Source: Torreya grandis (lineage: Eukaryota; Streptophyta; Pinopsida; Cupressales; Taxaceae). Taken from it: a stretch of DNA of 64,000 bases. The translations under genes and the position numbers were made by a program. Position 1 is the first letter of the stretch. The number at the start of each line of letters is the position of its first letter. The notes under the pieces were generated by a model, which ran no database searches, was not told the origin of the DNA, and worked only from the letters and a program-made list of their open reading frames with translations. The stretch covers positions 1,487,001-1,551,000 of the forward strand of contig JARHVA010002127.1 of NCBI GenBank assembly GCA_037957365.1, read 5' to 3'. Below, one piece after another: positions 11,597-23,317 of this stretch.

Positions 11597-12634
11597 ATGG
11601 AGTATTTCTCATCAGAGGAGTCACAGTCAGAGAGGGAGGATCAGCACTCCGATTCGGATGAGGGTAGCACTACAGAGGAGAGCAGCATTCTTGAGGATGA
11701 GAGGTCGTTGGCACGTTTAACGGGGGCTCAAAAGGCAATCACATTTAAGGTCAGGGGTGCTATCCAGGGGCAGAAAGTGATCTCACTCATTGACACTAGG
11801 GCTACACATAATTTCATAGATGCACAACTGGTAGCCAAGAGAGGTTTACAGACTGAGGAGCATGTTGGGTTTAGAGTCATTGTGGCTAACGGTGACAAAT
11901 TATTATGCACTCGGAAGATATCTAATCTTGACATTAGGTTTGGAGATGGCTATGAGTTGGAGGATGAGTTCTATGTAGTAGACATGGGAGATTATGATGT
12001 CATCCTTGGCATGACATGGATGGCCTCGCTAGTTGAGTTCACACTCAACCTAACAAAATTGGAGATGAGATTCCAGCATGAGGGCATAACTGTTGTAATG
12101 AGAGGACTTTCAGATGGGGGCTGCAGAGTAATCTCCTTAAGGAGAATGCAGAGACTTTTTGGGCATGATGACGTAGAGTGGGCGGCAGAATGTTTCACTA
12201 TGCCAGCTTCACGGGAGCCACAGGTGAAGAGTCATCTACCAGATATTCAGGAGATACTTGACAGGTACGCTAAAGTATTTGGCGAGATTTCGCATGCGGT
12301 TCCTCCTGACAGGGAGCATGTTATTGAGCTCGAGGAGGGAGCCAAACCAGTTATGATTACTCCTTATCGTCATCCTAAGAAACACAAGGATGAGATAGAG
12401 AAGGCAATTAAGGAGTTGTTGGAGATGGGGCACATTAGGCCTAGCAAAAGCCGTTTTGCTTCAGCAGTAGTTTTGGTAAAGAAGGATGGGACGATGCGCA
12501 TGTGCATCGATTATAGGGCACTGAATAAGAAAACAATTAAAAACAGGTATCCCATTCCTAGGATTGATGAGCTGTATGGGGCATGCTTCTTCACCAAATT
12601 GATTTACGATCCGGATACCATTAGATTCGGATGA
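11597..12634 (+). pseudogene. pol: Protease and N-terminal reverse transcriptase of element 3
   Basis: An open frame of 345 codons, in phase with gag. An acidic, Ser-rich linker (residues 1-40) is followed by the protease. Its catalytic motif reads [11 protein letters not shown], so the usual Asp-Ser-Gly triad has become Asp-Thr-Arg. The second motif is VILGMTWM. The RT starts at about residue 245: [20 protein letters not shown], then [20 protein letters not shown] and [18 protein letters not shown]. The frame is lost at about 12600, within the segment that should carry the first catalytic Asp (normally KIDL...GYHQ), which is garbled. The RT continues in another frame at about 12631. The enzyme would be dead on both counts. 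Confidence 0.9.
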
Positions 12635-13836
12635 GAGCAGAGGACATCGAGAAGACAACCTTCCGATGTCACTATGGCCACTTTGAGTTTATGGTTATGC
12701 CATTTGGGCTAACCAATGCACCCGCTACATTTCAGAGTTGTATGAACCAGGTATTTAGGAGGCAGTTGAGGAGATTCGTCTTGATCTTCTTTGATGACAT
12801 CTTGGTCTTCAGTAAGACCTGGGAGGAGCACTTACAACATCTGGAGGAGGTGTTATCTATTCTAGAGAGAGAGTCGTATGCCAAGGAATCTAAATGTGAG
12901 TTTGGCATGACCGAGCTCCTTTACCTTGGGCATATCATTAGTGCAGATGGTGTTCGGGTTGATCCCGAAAAGATTAGAGCTATTATGGATTGGCCTACTC
13001 CCACAAACCTCACACAGCTCAAGGGGTTCTTTGTTTTATGTGGTTTTTACAGGAGGTTTGTTAGGGGATTCTCATAGATTGCCGCACCTTTGACGAATCT
13101 CACCAAGAAGGGGGCCTTCACATGGACAGAGGCAGTGCAGAGATGTTTTGACCACTTCAAACAGGTGATGTCATCTTGTTCGATTCTAGCTCTACCTGAT
13201 TTTACGAAACCATTTGAGCTTCAGTGTGATGCTTTAGGAGATGGGACAGGGGCAATATTGATGCAGGAGAGACACCCCATTGCTTTCGAGAGTAGGAAGC
13301 TCCGAGGAGTTGAGAGGAGCTATTCTATCTACGACAGGGAAATGTTGGCCATAATGCATGCATTGACCAAATTCCAATCTTATTTGGTAGGTGGGCGTTT
13401 TGTGATCAAGATTGATCACAATAGTATTAAATACTTCATGGGCCAGCGTGATCTTCATGACCGGCAGCAAAAATGGGTTACCAAGTTGCAAGCTTATGAC
13501 TTTGACATAGAGTTTGTCAAAGGTAAGAAAAATGTGGTGGCTGACGCTTTATCTCGGAGACCTCACTTATGTGCTCTGGCAGAAATTTCAAGAGATTGGA
13601 GAGATCGGATTGCAGCGGAGTATGTAGGAGATGATTGGGCTTCTGGGATAGTTGCGGGCACCATTCAGGATGATAGGTATGCGGTGTTGGATTGGTTGAT
13701 CATATTTCAGGACAGGATTTATTTGATTCCTACATCACAGTTTAGAGAGGAGATCTTGAGGGCATTTCATGATGCACCTACAGCTGGACATCCTGGGGTC
13801 TTCAAAATTTATAAGCAGATCCGTGAGAGATTGTAA
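12631..13836 (+). pseudogene. pol: C-terminal reverse transcriptase, RNase H and integrase N-terminus of element 3
   Basis: The RT continues with CHYGHFEFMVMPFGLTNAPA, then the active site IFFDDILVFS (the FFDD form common in plant Ty3/gypsy), and YLGHIISADGVRVDPEKI. A TAG at 13075 lies in the phrase just before the RT-RNase H connection. RNase H follows: FELQCDALGDGTGAILMQ, SYSIYDREMLAIMHAL, FVIKIDHNSIKYF and NVVADALSRR, with the acidic residues and the DH pair in place. The frame ends in the integrase zinc domain (FHDAPTAGHPG, the two His residues). It is cut by the solo LTR after the TSD GAGAT at 13827-13831. Confidence 0.92.
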
Positions 13837-15034
13837 TGGGCACCCCTGAATGCCCCAAAAACTAAACCAATTGCTGAAAGGAATTATGTCAAACAGTTTG
13901 CATCCAACTCCGTTCAATCTTTTACCTCTTTTAGCTCCGGAAATAAATGTTTGTTTGTTTTTTGAGTTTTTGCATGGAAAAGAAATCATTCAACATAAAC
14001 AAGAATGAAACTACGATAATATGCAACTGGACATTGAACTGCTGCTGATAAGATGTTATTTTCAGAATTTAATAAAATAAAATACATGGCAGATTATCAA
14101 CTCACTAATTACTCTAGTATTATTGACATAATGCTCCATCACATGTTTTTCAAATCTACTGCTACATTGACATGAATAGTGTCATGTGAATAGTGTCACG
14201 TGAATGGTGTCACGTGAACAGTACCCGTGTGAACAGTGCTGCGACAGTACTTTGTCTTTCAAATGGTCCAATACATTCACAAAATCATTCCCTCCAAGTA
14301 GCATAAATGTCGGATATGTAATGAAGAAGATATGAGCAAAATACCAAATCTGTATGTAGCTAGAAATGCAACTAAACTGACTGATAATGAAGCTGGTAAC
14401 AATAGATTCCAAAGGCCAAACCCCAAAGGAATGATGTCTAGAATGCCACAAGAGAGGATAGACGTCCTCTAATGCCAAGAACGGATCTGCAACTCACACA
14501 CCAATTTCTTCTCATATTCAACATGTCTAATGAAGCCACAAACGCTTCTTTTTATTCTATTTCCAAAGGTCCGCTCAACTCACATGGGCAATGTGGGATA
14601 AAAGATGTGCAATATAAAACATATATTAGAATATCCCCTTATGTCTCCCTTGGGTACACATCCCCATAAAATAAATAGTAAAGTAACACTTTAATATTTT
14701 ACAATTAAATAAGATGTTACTTTAATAAAACTTTAGGCATTAAAATGTATTAGCAATTGGAATCCGAATAATGCGAGTGATAGCTCGTCGGAAAGCTCTC
14801 ATCGAGGAGTATCAAATCCAATCACCAAAATTGACCTCCGCTGTGACCTGCTGACTTACTAAAAATAGTAAGTATGCCTGAGATTGAGTAAATCAACTTT
14901 GTTTTGGCCCAAACTGGAAATGACTAGGCCAAAACACTCAAGGATCCCCTTAAACCCTTCGTTAGCCCTCGGGACCATGTAGAACAAGGCTAACGCACAC
15001 ACACTTGGTCAACTGCTAAAGTGGGGACATTACA
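13832..15034 (-). repeat. Solo LTR of the element 3 family, antisense, inserted in integrase
   Basis: On the plus strand it reads TGTAATGGGCACCCC...GGGGACATTACA, which is the reverse complement of the element 3 LTR. The TSD is GAGAT (13827-13831 and 15035-15039). Both sides of the integrase stay in phase once the LTR and one TSD copy are set aside. It carries five units of the LTR minisatellite near 14168-14250. A full element must have inserted here and then recombined to a single LTR. Confidence 0.93.
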
Positions 15035-15039
15035 GAGAT

Positions 15040-16259
15040 TCACTTGGAGGGGACTCAAGGATGACGTGCAAAGATATGTGAGAGAGTGCGTGGTGTGTCA
15101 GTAGAATAAGGGAGAACACACTTTTCCCGCAGGGTTGCTTCAGCCTTTGCCCATTCCCGATAGGAAATGGGAAAGTATTTCGATGGATTTCATCACCGGG
15201 TTACCACGAGTGCAGGGGAGAGATTGCATCTATGTGTTTGTAGATCGCTTGACGAAGTTTGCTCACTTCTTTGCTAGTCCATCCACTTACACAGCAACAC
15301 AGGTGACAGATCTTTTCTTCAGAGAGATATTCAGGTTACATGGGCTGCTTAGATTCATAGTCAGTGACCGGGATAGTAAATTTATGAGTGTTTTTTGGCA
15401 ATAATTGTTTAGATTGTGTGGTACAGATCTTACACCCAGCGCTAGTTACCATCCATAGACAGATGGGCAGACAGAGATTGTGAATAAGTGGGTGGAGGGG
15501 TATTTGAGGAACTATGTGAGTGCACAACAGAGAGCTTGGGTCAGATGGCTGCATATGGGAGAGTACTGTTATAATACCACTTATCATATGTCCATCAGGG
15601 TGACTCCTTTCATGGCACTGTATGGTTATGAAGCACCTAGCTTCATCGATTTAGTTTTGGGGGACAACAGAGTGCCCAAAGCCAAAGACTTATTGCAGGA
15701 TAGTCAGGATATCTCGAGAGTGCTCAGGGAGAACATACAACAGGCTCAGAATCAACAGAAGTTGTATGCTGATCAGCACAGGGTAGAGCGCAGTTTTGAG
15801 GTAGGGGATATGGTTTACTTGAGGCTACAGCCATACAGACAGTCATTGCTCAAGAAGAGCAGAGTCGAGAAGTTGAAGCCTAGGTTTTATGGTCCCTACA
15901 GAGTGATTCGCAGAGTGGGCGAGGTCGCCTATGAGATTGAGCTTTCGGAGAGCAGTCGAGTGCATAATGTGTTTCATGTGTTGAGGCTTAAGAAAGCCAT
16001 TGGTCAAAGAATTGTGCCTTGTGCAGATTTGCCACTGTTGGATGAGGAGGGGAAGCTTGTGTTGGTCCCTGAAACTATTCTAGATACCAGGGAGAGGACT
16101 CTTAGGAATAGGGTAGTTAAGGAATACTTGGTAAAATGGAAAGACCTGCCAGATGAGGATGCTACATGGGAAGGTGAGCAGGTGTTACAGCTGACGGAAC
16201 TGAGATTGCTTGAGGACAAGCAATTTCAAGGGAGGGGGACTGTAATGCCCCCTCTTTAG
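15040..16259 (+). pseudogene. pol: Integrase core and chromodomain of element 3
   Basis: The frame resumes directly after the TSD with the second half of the integrase zinc domain (CVVCQ completes HHCC). The catalytic core has SMDFITGLP (first Asp), [11 protein letters not shown] (second Asp) and DGQTEIVNKW (Glu). Stops at 15102 (TAG), 15402 (TAA) and 15456 (TAG) lie in this one frame. The C-terminal GPY/F-like part reads KPRFYGPYRVIRRVGEVAYE, then HNVFHVLRLKK. A chromodomain ends the protein (RVVKEYLVKWKDLPDEDATW), whose aromatic residues bind methylated histone tails in known families. The last residues (LLEDKQF) lie on the polypurine tract, and the frame runs a few codons into the LTR. Confidence 0.93.
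16205..16240 (+). other. Polypurine tract and palindromic 3' terminus of element 3
   Basis: TTGCTTGAGGACAAGCAATT, an inverted repeat (TTGCTTG / CAAGCAA), followed by AAGGGAGGGGGAC next to the LTR. The same arrangement ends elements 1, 2 and B. Confidence 0.85.
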
Positions 16260-17454
16260 CAATTGTCAGCTATGTTGCCGCTAGCCTAGTTTTGCATGAT
16301 CCCGAGGGTTAGCGAGGAGTTCAGAGGGATCTTGGAGTGATTTGGCCTAGTCATTCCTAGTTTGAGGCCAACTGGAGTTTGTTTGTGGGGTCTTTGGATG
16401 GAATTACTATTTATAGTAAGTTGATTGGGCATCAGAGCTGGCATATTTCTAATGATTGGACTTGAAGCTTCGCGTCGAGAGCTTTCTGACAAGCTATCAC
16501 TTGCTTCATTTTGAGTCTGATTGATATATTATTTTAATGCCTGAAGTTTATTAAAATAGCATTTAAATTAAATGTTAAAATGATAAAGTGTTACTTTAAT
16601 ATTATTTATGTTGGGTTGTGTGTTTGAGAGGGGACGCTCAAGGGAGACATAAGATGTTATTTTATTTTAAAACACTTATCCCACATTGCTTGTGAAAAGT
16701 GGGTCAACCCTATGAAGTGAAAATAAAAGGAGAGCTAGTGGCCATTGTTTAGTAGGTTGAATATGAGAAGAAAATTGATGTTTGAGTTGCAGATCCGTTT
16801 TTGGCATTAGAGGAAGTCTATCCTCTCTTGTGACATTCTAGACGTCATTCCCTTGGGGTTTGGCCTTTGAAATTCATTGTCATCAGCTTCATTATCAGGC
16901 AGATTGGGCGCGTTTTTAGCTATAGGTAGATTTGATGTTTTGCTCATATCTTCTTCATCACTCATCTGACGCTTATGCTACTTTGGGAGAATGATTTTAT
17001 GAAGATATTGGACTATTTGAAGACAAAAATACTGTAGCAACACTGTTCACGCGGGTACTGTTCATGCAACACTATTCACATGGTTACTATTCATGTAGCA
17101 CTATTCATGTCGCTGTAGCAACAAGTTTAAATAACATTTGCTGGAGCATCATGTCAATAATATTGGAGCAATTAGTGAGTTGATAATCTGCCATGTATTT
17201 GATTTTATTAAATTCTGAAAATAACATCTTATCAACAGTAATACAATTTCCAATCTACATATCATTGTACTTTTTTTTTGTTCATGTTGTGTGATTTTCA
17301 ATTCCATGCAAACAAACAATATAAACGTCCAATTTTCGAAATCATAAGGGGTTAAATTAGTAAACGGAGGAATAAGGAGTTGAATGCAAACTGTTTGACA
17401 AAATTTCTATCAGCAGTTGTCTTAGTAATTGGGCATTTAAGGGTGCCCACTACA
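16241..17454 (+). repeat. 3' LTR of element 3
   Basis: Starts TGTAATGCCCCC and ends GCCCACTACA, followed by the TSD GAAAG (17455-17459). The minisatellite at 17042-17112 has five units. Confidence 0.93.
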
Positions 17455-17459
17455 GAAAG

Positions 17460-18577
17460 AGCGAGTTTACCTCCTTATTTGGACGCCACTTTTGGGTGGT
17501 TGGATATAAAATGAAAGTGAAGGTTCTATTGGAGATTATGCTGATTTTGAATATTTAATTGATGATCAAGTATGTCAAGCTTGTTCAAAGTGACTTGAGG
17601 ACGAAAACCTTCAAGTGCACCAAGGGTTTTGGGAGGAAACCTTCATTCCTTCATTCAGGGCAGCTCTATTCAAGAACTATAATTGTGCTTCAAATTTGCA
17701 TGGTTGCATGCAGTTGATCTTACAAAAGTGTTTCTAGAAACACCACTTTGATTCAGAAGATTGGCGAGCACCTTGGAGAGCTTGGTGAATGTGTTTTGCA
17801 GGTTAAGGAGGGTGGCGACTTGATCACTAGGGTTGACGACCCCATTAAGGGCTGCGCTACAAGGAAACAACTCTCTCCCAGGGTTTGTGGATTTATTGCT
17901 ATTTTGTTCTAGGTTGGCGATTTGGTTGAAGAATGATTTGCTTATGTTTTGGTGTGATTATGTGCCCAAAATAATATTCTGATTTTATTATAATATTTCT
18001 GCACTTTGGCGATTTGGATTGGAAGGGTTTTTGAGAAAAAATTGTAGTGAACTAGGGTTTTGCGAATTTCAGGATAGATTTTGGTGAACTTCCCGTGGTG
18101 GGAAAATTACGTTTTCTGTTTTGTTTGATAGCTGTCTTTTTTATGGTCATTTTAAGCTATCATGGGCATTGTAACTCCTAGTATTTTGGGAGATGAATTT
18201 ATGAAGTTTCAGCTGTATTTTGCATTAATAAATTACAAAATTTTGAGTTTCAGCGTTTTGAGTGACTATTTTGACTTCTAAAATTAGTGACTGCAATATA
18301 AAACTCATTTCATAATTTTTGGAGGGTTAGAGGTATCAAATCTAATTTTTGTACCTAGGTGCCTAGGGTTTGAAGGTTCACCTCAAATTTCTAAGGGGCT
18401 AATTTGCATAATTGGATTGTTTACTTGGTGTGTTGAGTTTAGCATATTTTTATTCTAATTTTGGGAGTGTTATTACAACTAGGGTTTGTTGTTACAAAAA
18501 TTAGAATTTTATATTTTTGGCTAGGGTTTTGAGATAAATCCATAATTTAGAAAATTATCTTATTTGGGGACATTACA
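17460..18577 (+). repeat. 5' LTR of element 2, second part
   Basis: It continues the LTR interrupted at 8787 and aligns with 22246-23312 of the 3' LTR. It ends TTTGGGGACATTACA. Confidence 0.88.
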
Positions 18578-18578
18578 G

Positions 18579-18591
18579 TGGTATCAGAGCC
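18579..18591 (+). other. Primer-binding site of element 2 (initiator Met-tRNA)
   Basis: TGGTATCAGAGCC, one base after the LTR. Confidence 0.9.
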
Positions 18592-18696
18592 AACTTTTTG
18601 GCCAACTGTGGGATTCGAATTCTACACAATGATGTGGAAACCTAGGTTACAAGGTTTCCAAAAGATGATTACAAGGTTCTGATCCAAAATGTGGGG

Positions 18697-18831
18697 ATGA
18701 AAATGAGGACAAGGGAAGAAGCTTTGGAGAATGTGTTACAAGCTATGCAAGATTTTCAAAGAGAACTAAGGGCATTAAGGCCCAACGATTTGGTTAAGTA
18801 TATGGGGCTAGACCCCAAGAGCCTCTCATAG
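18697..18831 (+). pseudogene. Gag-like N-terminus of element 2
   Basis: A short 44-codon frame from ATG 18697 to TAG 18829. Its phrase VLQAMQDFQRELRALRP then KYMGLDP matches LLQAMENYQRELKALSP then KNMGLSP at the same place in element B (26021). It lies about 100 bp after the primer site, where Gag starts in plant Ty3/gypsy elements. After the stop the text continues with repeats of KGQP / SEF type in the same phase. No capsid or zinc knuckle follows. Confidence 0.6.
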
Positions 18832-19196
18832 GAGAATAGATGGAGTTATAGGTAAATAGGGAGCTTCAAGATCTGAATTTGTAGGGCAGCCAGAAAATAA
18901 CATACAACATCACAAAGGACAGCCTAATAGAAGGAAGAATGAGCTTCAAAAATCAGAATTGTTGGAGCAACCAAATAGGGATTTCCAGCTGTACAAGGGG
19001 CAGCCATGGGATCAATTTTCTAAAGCCCTAAAATCAGAAAATCCGAGGCAGCCAATGGCGAATTTTCAGTTGTCTAAAGGGCAACCAAAGTCTGAATTTT
19101 CGGAACCACAAGAACCCAAAATTCAGAGGCAGTGAGATGAGGGTTTGTTGAAATTTAAGAAACAACAAAAAAACACTGCAAATAGAGGGCAAAGAC

Positions 19197-19685
19197 ATGG
19201 TTGAACCAAGAGAAACAATTTTAGATGGCACCAAGAAAGAAGAGTCAAGTGGGGCAGCCACTTGTGAAGGGAAACAAACCACACACCAAGAAGGGAAAGA
19301 GGAAGAAAACTTGACCCCTATAGCAAGGACCCAAAGAATGTATGATGATTGGATAAGGAGGGCAAAGGAGGCAAAGATGATAGCCTTCCAAGCTAGGCAA
19401 CACCTAAGGGAGTTTAAGGGGAAAGGTGAGTTCTTTAAACGCCCGCATGATAGCTTCAAAAACCAAGGAAAATCCATTTTGCACATTGGTAAGGAGAAAT
19501 TGGTGAACATGATCGACACTACAAATGCTAATGCTCATTCTCAGCTTGCTGTAAATTCTGGAACAACACATAGAGGCAAACAATTCAATTGTGTTCATGG
19601 TAAAGAATTGCGGCATAACCTTCCAACTATGCTCCCACACATTTTGGTCCTCTTGAGGATCATACCAAGAATGGAGACAAGGTGA
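19197..19685 (+). pseudogene. Hydrophilic open frame of element 2, unknown
   Basis: A 162-codon open frame, strongly charged (Lys, Glu, Arg), with no known domain. The middle reads RTQRMYDDWIRRAKEAKMIA and could form a helix. It sits between the gag-like start and the non-coding rest of the internal region. I cannot tell whether it was ever translated. It may be what remains of a Gag-derived linker. Confidence 0.35.
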
Positions 19686-21929
19686 AGGGCATGTCAAAAG
19701 GCATCCAAACAACTCATAAAATTGGTAAGCATCACAATTTATTTATTGTATTTGATATGCTACATGGAATGGTTGTGACTAGAGGAAGAATGCAGGGCAG
19801 AAAGGTACAACCAATAGCAATGGTTGAGGTATGTGTTGTTAATAAATCAACTACAACAATTATGATTTAGTTTTCATATAGAAAAACACACTACATAAGA
19901 GATAATGCATTGTTCTATGTTGGTGTGGTAAAAGCTTGCTATGTGAGATCCCAAGGTACAGGTTATGCAAGCTATATGTTGTTGTTTGGAGAGGAAAAAC
20001 AAGCCATTCAGGGCTGTTACAGTCCTTATACAGCTCTCTTCTATTATGTTTTAAGCAGGTTTACCAAGGGAATAACTTGGCTAATCAAGGGAGTGGTGTT
20101 AGGTGACAAGTGCTATGACCCATGGGTCATTGCAAGGGCTGTTGGTAACTCACTGATTGCTGATGTTTGCAATTTCAGTTTGTTTCCTTTGAGAGTTTTT
20201 GTTCACATGGTATGCATGGTTCATAGGAAATTGCGTTCCTCACACCTCAACACCATGGAGGTGGTTCAAGGGTATATAAGTAGGTTTCCTTTCCCACTAT
20301 AACGGAAAGAATGAAAAGGAAAGGAAGTTGCTACAGCCACGGCAAAAGCAACATGAACACCTCTTGTGAATTCCGGATGAACAAGGGTTGCAAGGGCAAT
20401 CCAAGGCATCAAGAAAGGATGCACCTCATGATCCTAGAGTTTGATAAATGGATCAAAAGGGTGTTACTAAACACCATTGTTTTTTCTAATTTGTTTATTC
20501 CATGTGTAGGTTCATTTGGGAGATAACTTACAATGGCAAAGTGCAATGCAAGGAATGAGGTGATTTCTACACATGAGTAGCCAATTGGAAGAGGTAAAAA
20601 TTTCAGTTTGCAAAGGCAGCCCAAAAAGTGCCATGAGAGCCACCCTATTCCATATGGCAAGGGTGATGTGGAGTGCATTGAGGAGGGCATGAGACCCCTC
20701 TTAGATTGGGCAAAGGCCCAAGTGGTGAACAGCCGGTTACAAGGTATGATTTTGGAAGAATTTTGGTCCTCTTTTCTTCCGGAAAGTTATGAAATTGTCT
20801 TGCTACATTCATGGCTAACATCATACACAAAGGGCAGATTTTGTGGCTTAGTACAACCAAGGAAGGGAACTGAATTTTTTTGTATAAGGTCTGAATTTTT
20901 TGTCACCAAAGTTTCTGAGTTAAGGGAGATACAGCAGCCCCCTATTTGGAGCAAAAAAATTGACAGTAGAAGCATACTACAGCCCTTGTCCAGAAAAAAC
21001 AATGCACCAATTGAATCTGATTCTTTTCAATCAGAGAAATCAGATATTGGGACACTATTCCAGCCCCTTCGCGTGGGTAAGATGATTTTTTTTTGGCATA
21101 CTTACAGCTGTACATGAATTTTGAAAGTGTCAATATTTGGGAGTATGATTTGCATGAGAAAGGGGCCAAGTTTGAGGGCATGGAGCAGCACTACATCTTG
21201 ATTCATCTTGAGACACTTTTCCAGCCCTACACATAAGCAAGATGACTGATTTTCTTGTCTACTTACAGCTATCATTAAATTCTAAAAGCGTCCACGTTTT
21301 GGGGCACAAGTTGCATGAGAGAAGGGCAAAGGTTGAAGGCATGGAACAACACTGCTTCTTGGTGGATGATGAGTATTCTTTTGACTCCTATTTTGTTTCT
21401 CACATGCATAAAACAATGAGAAGGGGCGGCCAATGGTTGAGCACATGAAGGACATAAAAGGTACCATTCAAGAGGGATTGCAAGTTGGAAAAGTTTCTTT
21501 CCAAATGAGTTCGCTGTTCTTTCTTTTTTCCAAGCTTTGATGAGTCTTCTATTGCATCTAGGAGCTACCCAAGGTTTGTTGAAAGGTTGCCACTTTAGTG
21601 TGCAAGCCAAAAAAGGACAAGGGGACCTTTACATCTGGAGCAGCCAGGTAACAATCCTTGGATGCATTTATTTTTATCACTCTTGACTACATATTGTTTT
21701 TCATAAGGGCATAAGGGAAAGGAGCTTCATCATTCACAACTTGGTATTGAAAGAGTTGGTAGGTTGGGGATATAAGAGGCATATGGGAGGTGGTATTGAT
21801 ACTTCTAGCTCTTGGGGGCAGCCCCCAAAACACAAGTACCACAGTATGAGGGATCCATTTTGAGCTTCTCCTCCTTGGGAAGAGGTTACAAGTAGACAAG
21901 GCATCATAAGGAGTGTTGGGACACCCCGT
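19686..21929 (+). other. Internal non-coding region of element 2
   Basis: No enzyme domain can be read in any frame. Short phrases such as GGGCAGCC and TCTGAATTTT recur many times between 18880 and 21060. They also recur in the internal regions of elements 1 and B, and suggest an old coding repeat of the type SEF...GQP. Confidence 0.5.
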
Positions 21930-21975
21930 AGATATTGCAATTGCTTGAGGACAAACAATTTTTCGTAGGGAGGAC
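21930..21975 (+). other. Polypurine tract and conserved 3' terminus of element 2
   Basis: TTGCTTGAGGACAAACAATT, then GTAGGGAGGAC directly before the LTR. The reading LLEDKQF of the chromovirus polyprotein end is preserved although no polymerase is present. Confidence 0.78.
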
Positions 21976-23312
21976 TGTAATGTCCTTTTTGACATAACAC
22001 ACATGGGGTCCTTAGCCTTAAGTTGTTCTCAAAAGGCTAAAGAAAAAAAGGAAATGAGAACATTGGGAGCCCACTTGAAGAACAATTATTGAAAAGGTAC
22101 TTTATAAATTCCAATTTGCACTTGAGTTATGAAAAATACCTTGTTCTAATTTCCATTTAAGTTGGGGCCTATTTGAGGGTCATGGGTGCCCAAGTCTTAA
22201 AGGGGAATTATAAGACATGCTCTTTTAATATTTGAAAGAGAGTTTTCCTCATTTGGATGCTGATTTTGGAGATTATGCTGATTTTGGATATTTAATTGAT
22301 GATCAAATATGTCAAGTTCGTTTAAAGTGACTTGGGGACGAAAACCTTCAAGTGCACCAAGGGTTTGGAGACGAAAACCTCTATTCCTTCATTCAGAGCA
22401 ACGCTATTCAAATGCTGTAATTTTGTTTCAGATTTGCATGGTTGCATGCAGTTGGTTTTACAAAGGTGTTCTAAAACACCATCTTGATTCGAAAGATTGA
22501 CGAGCACCTTGGAGAGCTTGGTGAATGTGTTTTGGAGTTTAAGAAAGGTGGTGACTTGGTCACTAGGGTTGAAGACCCCGTTAAGGGCTGCGCTACAAGG
22601 AAATAACTCTTTCCTAGGGTTTTGGATATATTGCTATTTTATTCCTAGTTGGAGATTTGGTTGAAGGATGATTTGCATATGTTTTGGGGTGATTTTGTGC
22701 CATAAACAATATTATGATTTTATTATAATATTTTTGCACTTTGGCGATTTGGATTGGAAGGGTTTTTGAGGAGAAATTGCAGTGAACTAGGGTTTTGAGA
22801 ATTTTGAGACAACTTTTGGTGGACTTACCATGGTGGGAAAATTATGTTTCTTGTTTTGTTTGATAGTTGCTATTTTTATGGTCCTTTTGAGCTATGATGG
22901 GCATTTTAACTCCCAGTATTTTGGGAGATATGAATTTAAGAAGTTTCAGCTGTATTTTGCATTAATATATTACATAATTCCGAGTTTCAGTTTTTTGAGT
23001 GACTATTTTGACTTTAAAAATTAGTGGCTGCAATATGAAACTCATTTCATAATTTTTGGAGGGTTAGAGGTATTAAATTAATTTTTGTATATAGGTGCCT
23101 AGGGTTTGAAGGTTCATCTCACATTTCCAAGGGCTAATTTGCATGATTGGATTGTATATTTGGTGTGCTGAGCTTAGCATATTTTTATGCTAATTTTGGG
23201 AGTGTTATTACAGCTAGGAATTGCTGTTACAAAAATCAAAATTTTACATTTTTGGCTAGGGTTTTCAGTTAAATGCATAATTTAGAAAATTGCCCTATTT
23301 GGGGGCATTACA
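21976..23312 (+). repeat. 3' LTR of element 2
   Basis: Starts TGTAATGTCC and ends GGGGGCATTACA, followed by the TSD ATCAT. It is 1337 bp. The start contains a small inverted repeat ATGTC/GACAT around a run of T. Confidence 0.9.
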
Positions 23313-23317
23313 ATCAT

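Larger units (their letters stand above)
8793..17454 (+). mobile_element. Element 3: nearly complete but inactivated Ty3/gypsy chromovirus
   Basis: TSD GAAAG at 8788-8792 and 17455-17459. LTRs are 8793-10046 and 16241-17454, with Met-tRNA primer site 10048-10060 and polypurine tract 16229-16240. The order gag, protease, RT, RNase H, integrase, chromodomain is that of plant chromoviruses, whose chromodomain is thought to guide integration to heterochromatin. It is inactive: two frameshifts (about 10850 and 12600), stops at 11192, 11594, 13075, 15102, 15402 and 15456, and an antisense solo LTR in the integrase. It is the only element in the left block with a recognisable polymerase, so its family is the natural helper for elements 1, 2 and B. 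The clade (Tekay, Reina or Galadriel) needs a tree. Confidence 0.93.
8528..23312 (+). mobile_element. Element 2: LTR element lacking pol, inserted in element 1
   Basis: TSD ATCAT at 8523-8527 and 23313-23317. The 5' LTR is split into 8528-8787 and 17460-18577 by element 3. The intact 3' LTR is 21976-23312. The internal region (18578-21975) has a Met-tRNA primer site, a short gag-like N-terminus related to that of element B, linker sequence with many Q/E/F-rich repeats, and a polypurine tract. No protease, RT, RNase H or integrase can be read. It is a non-autonomous derivative. Confidence 0.88.
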
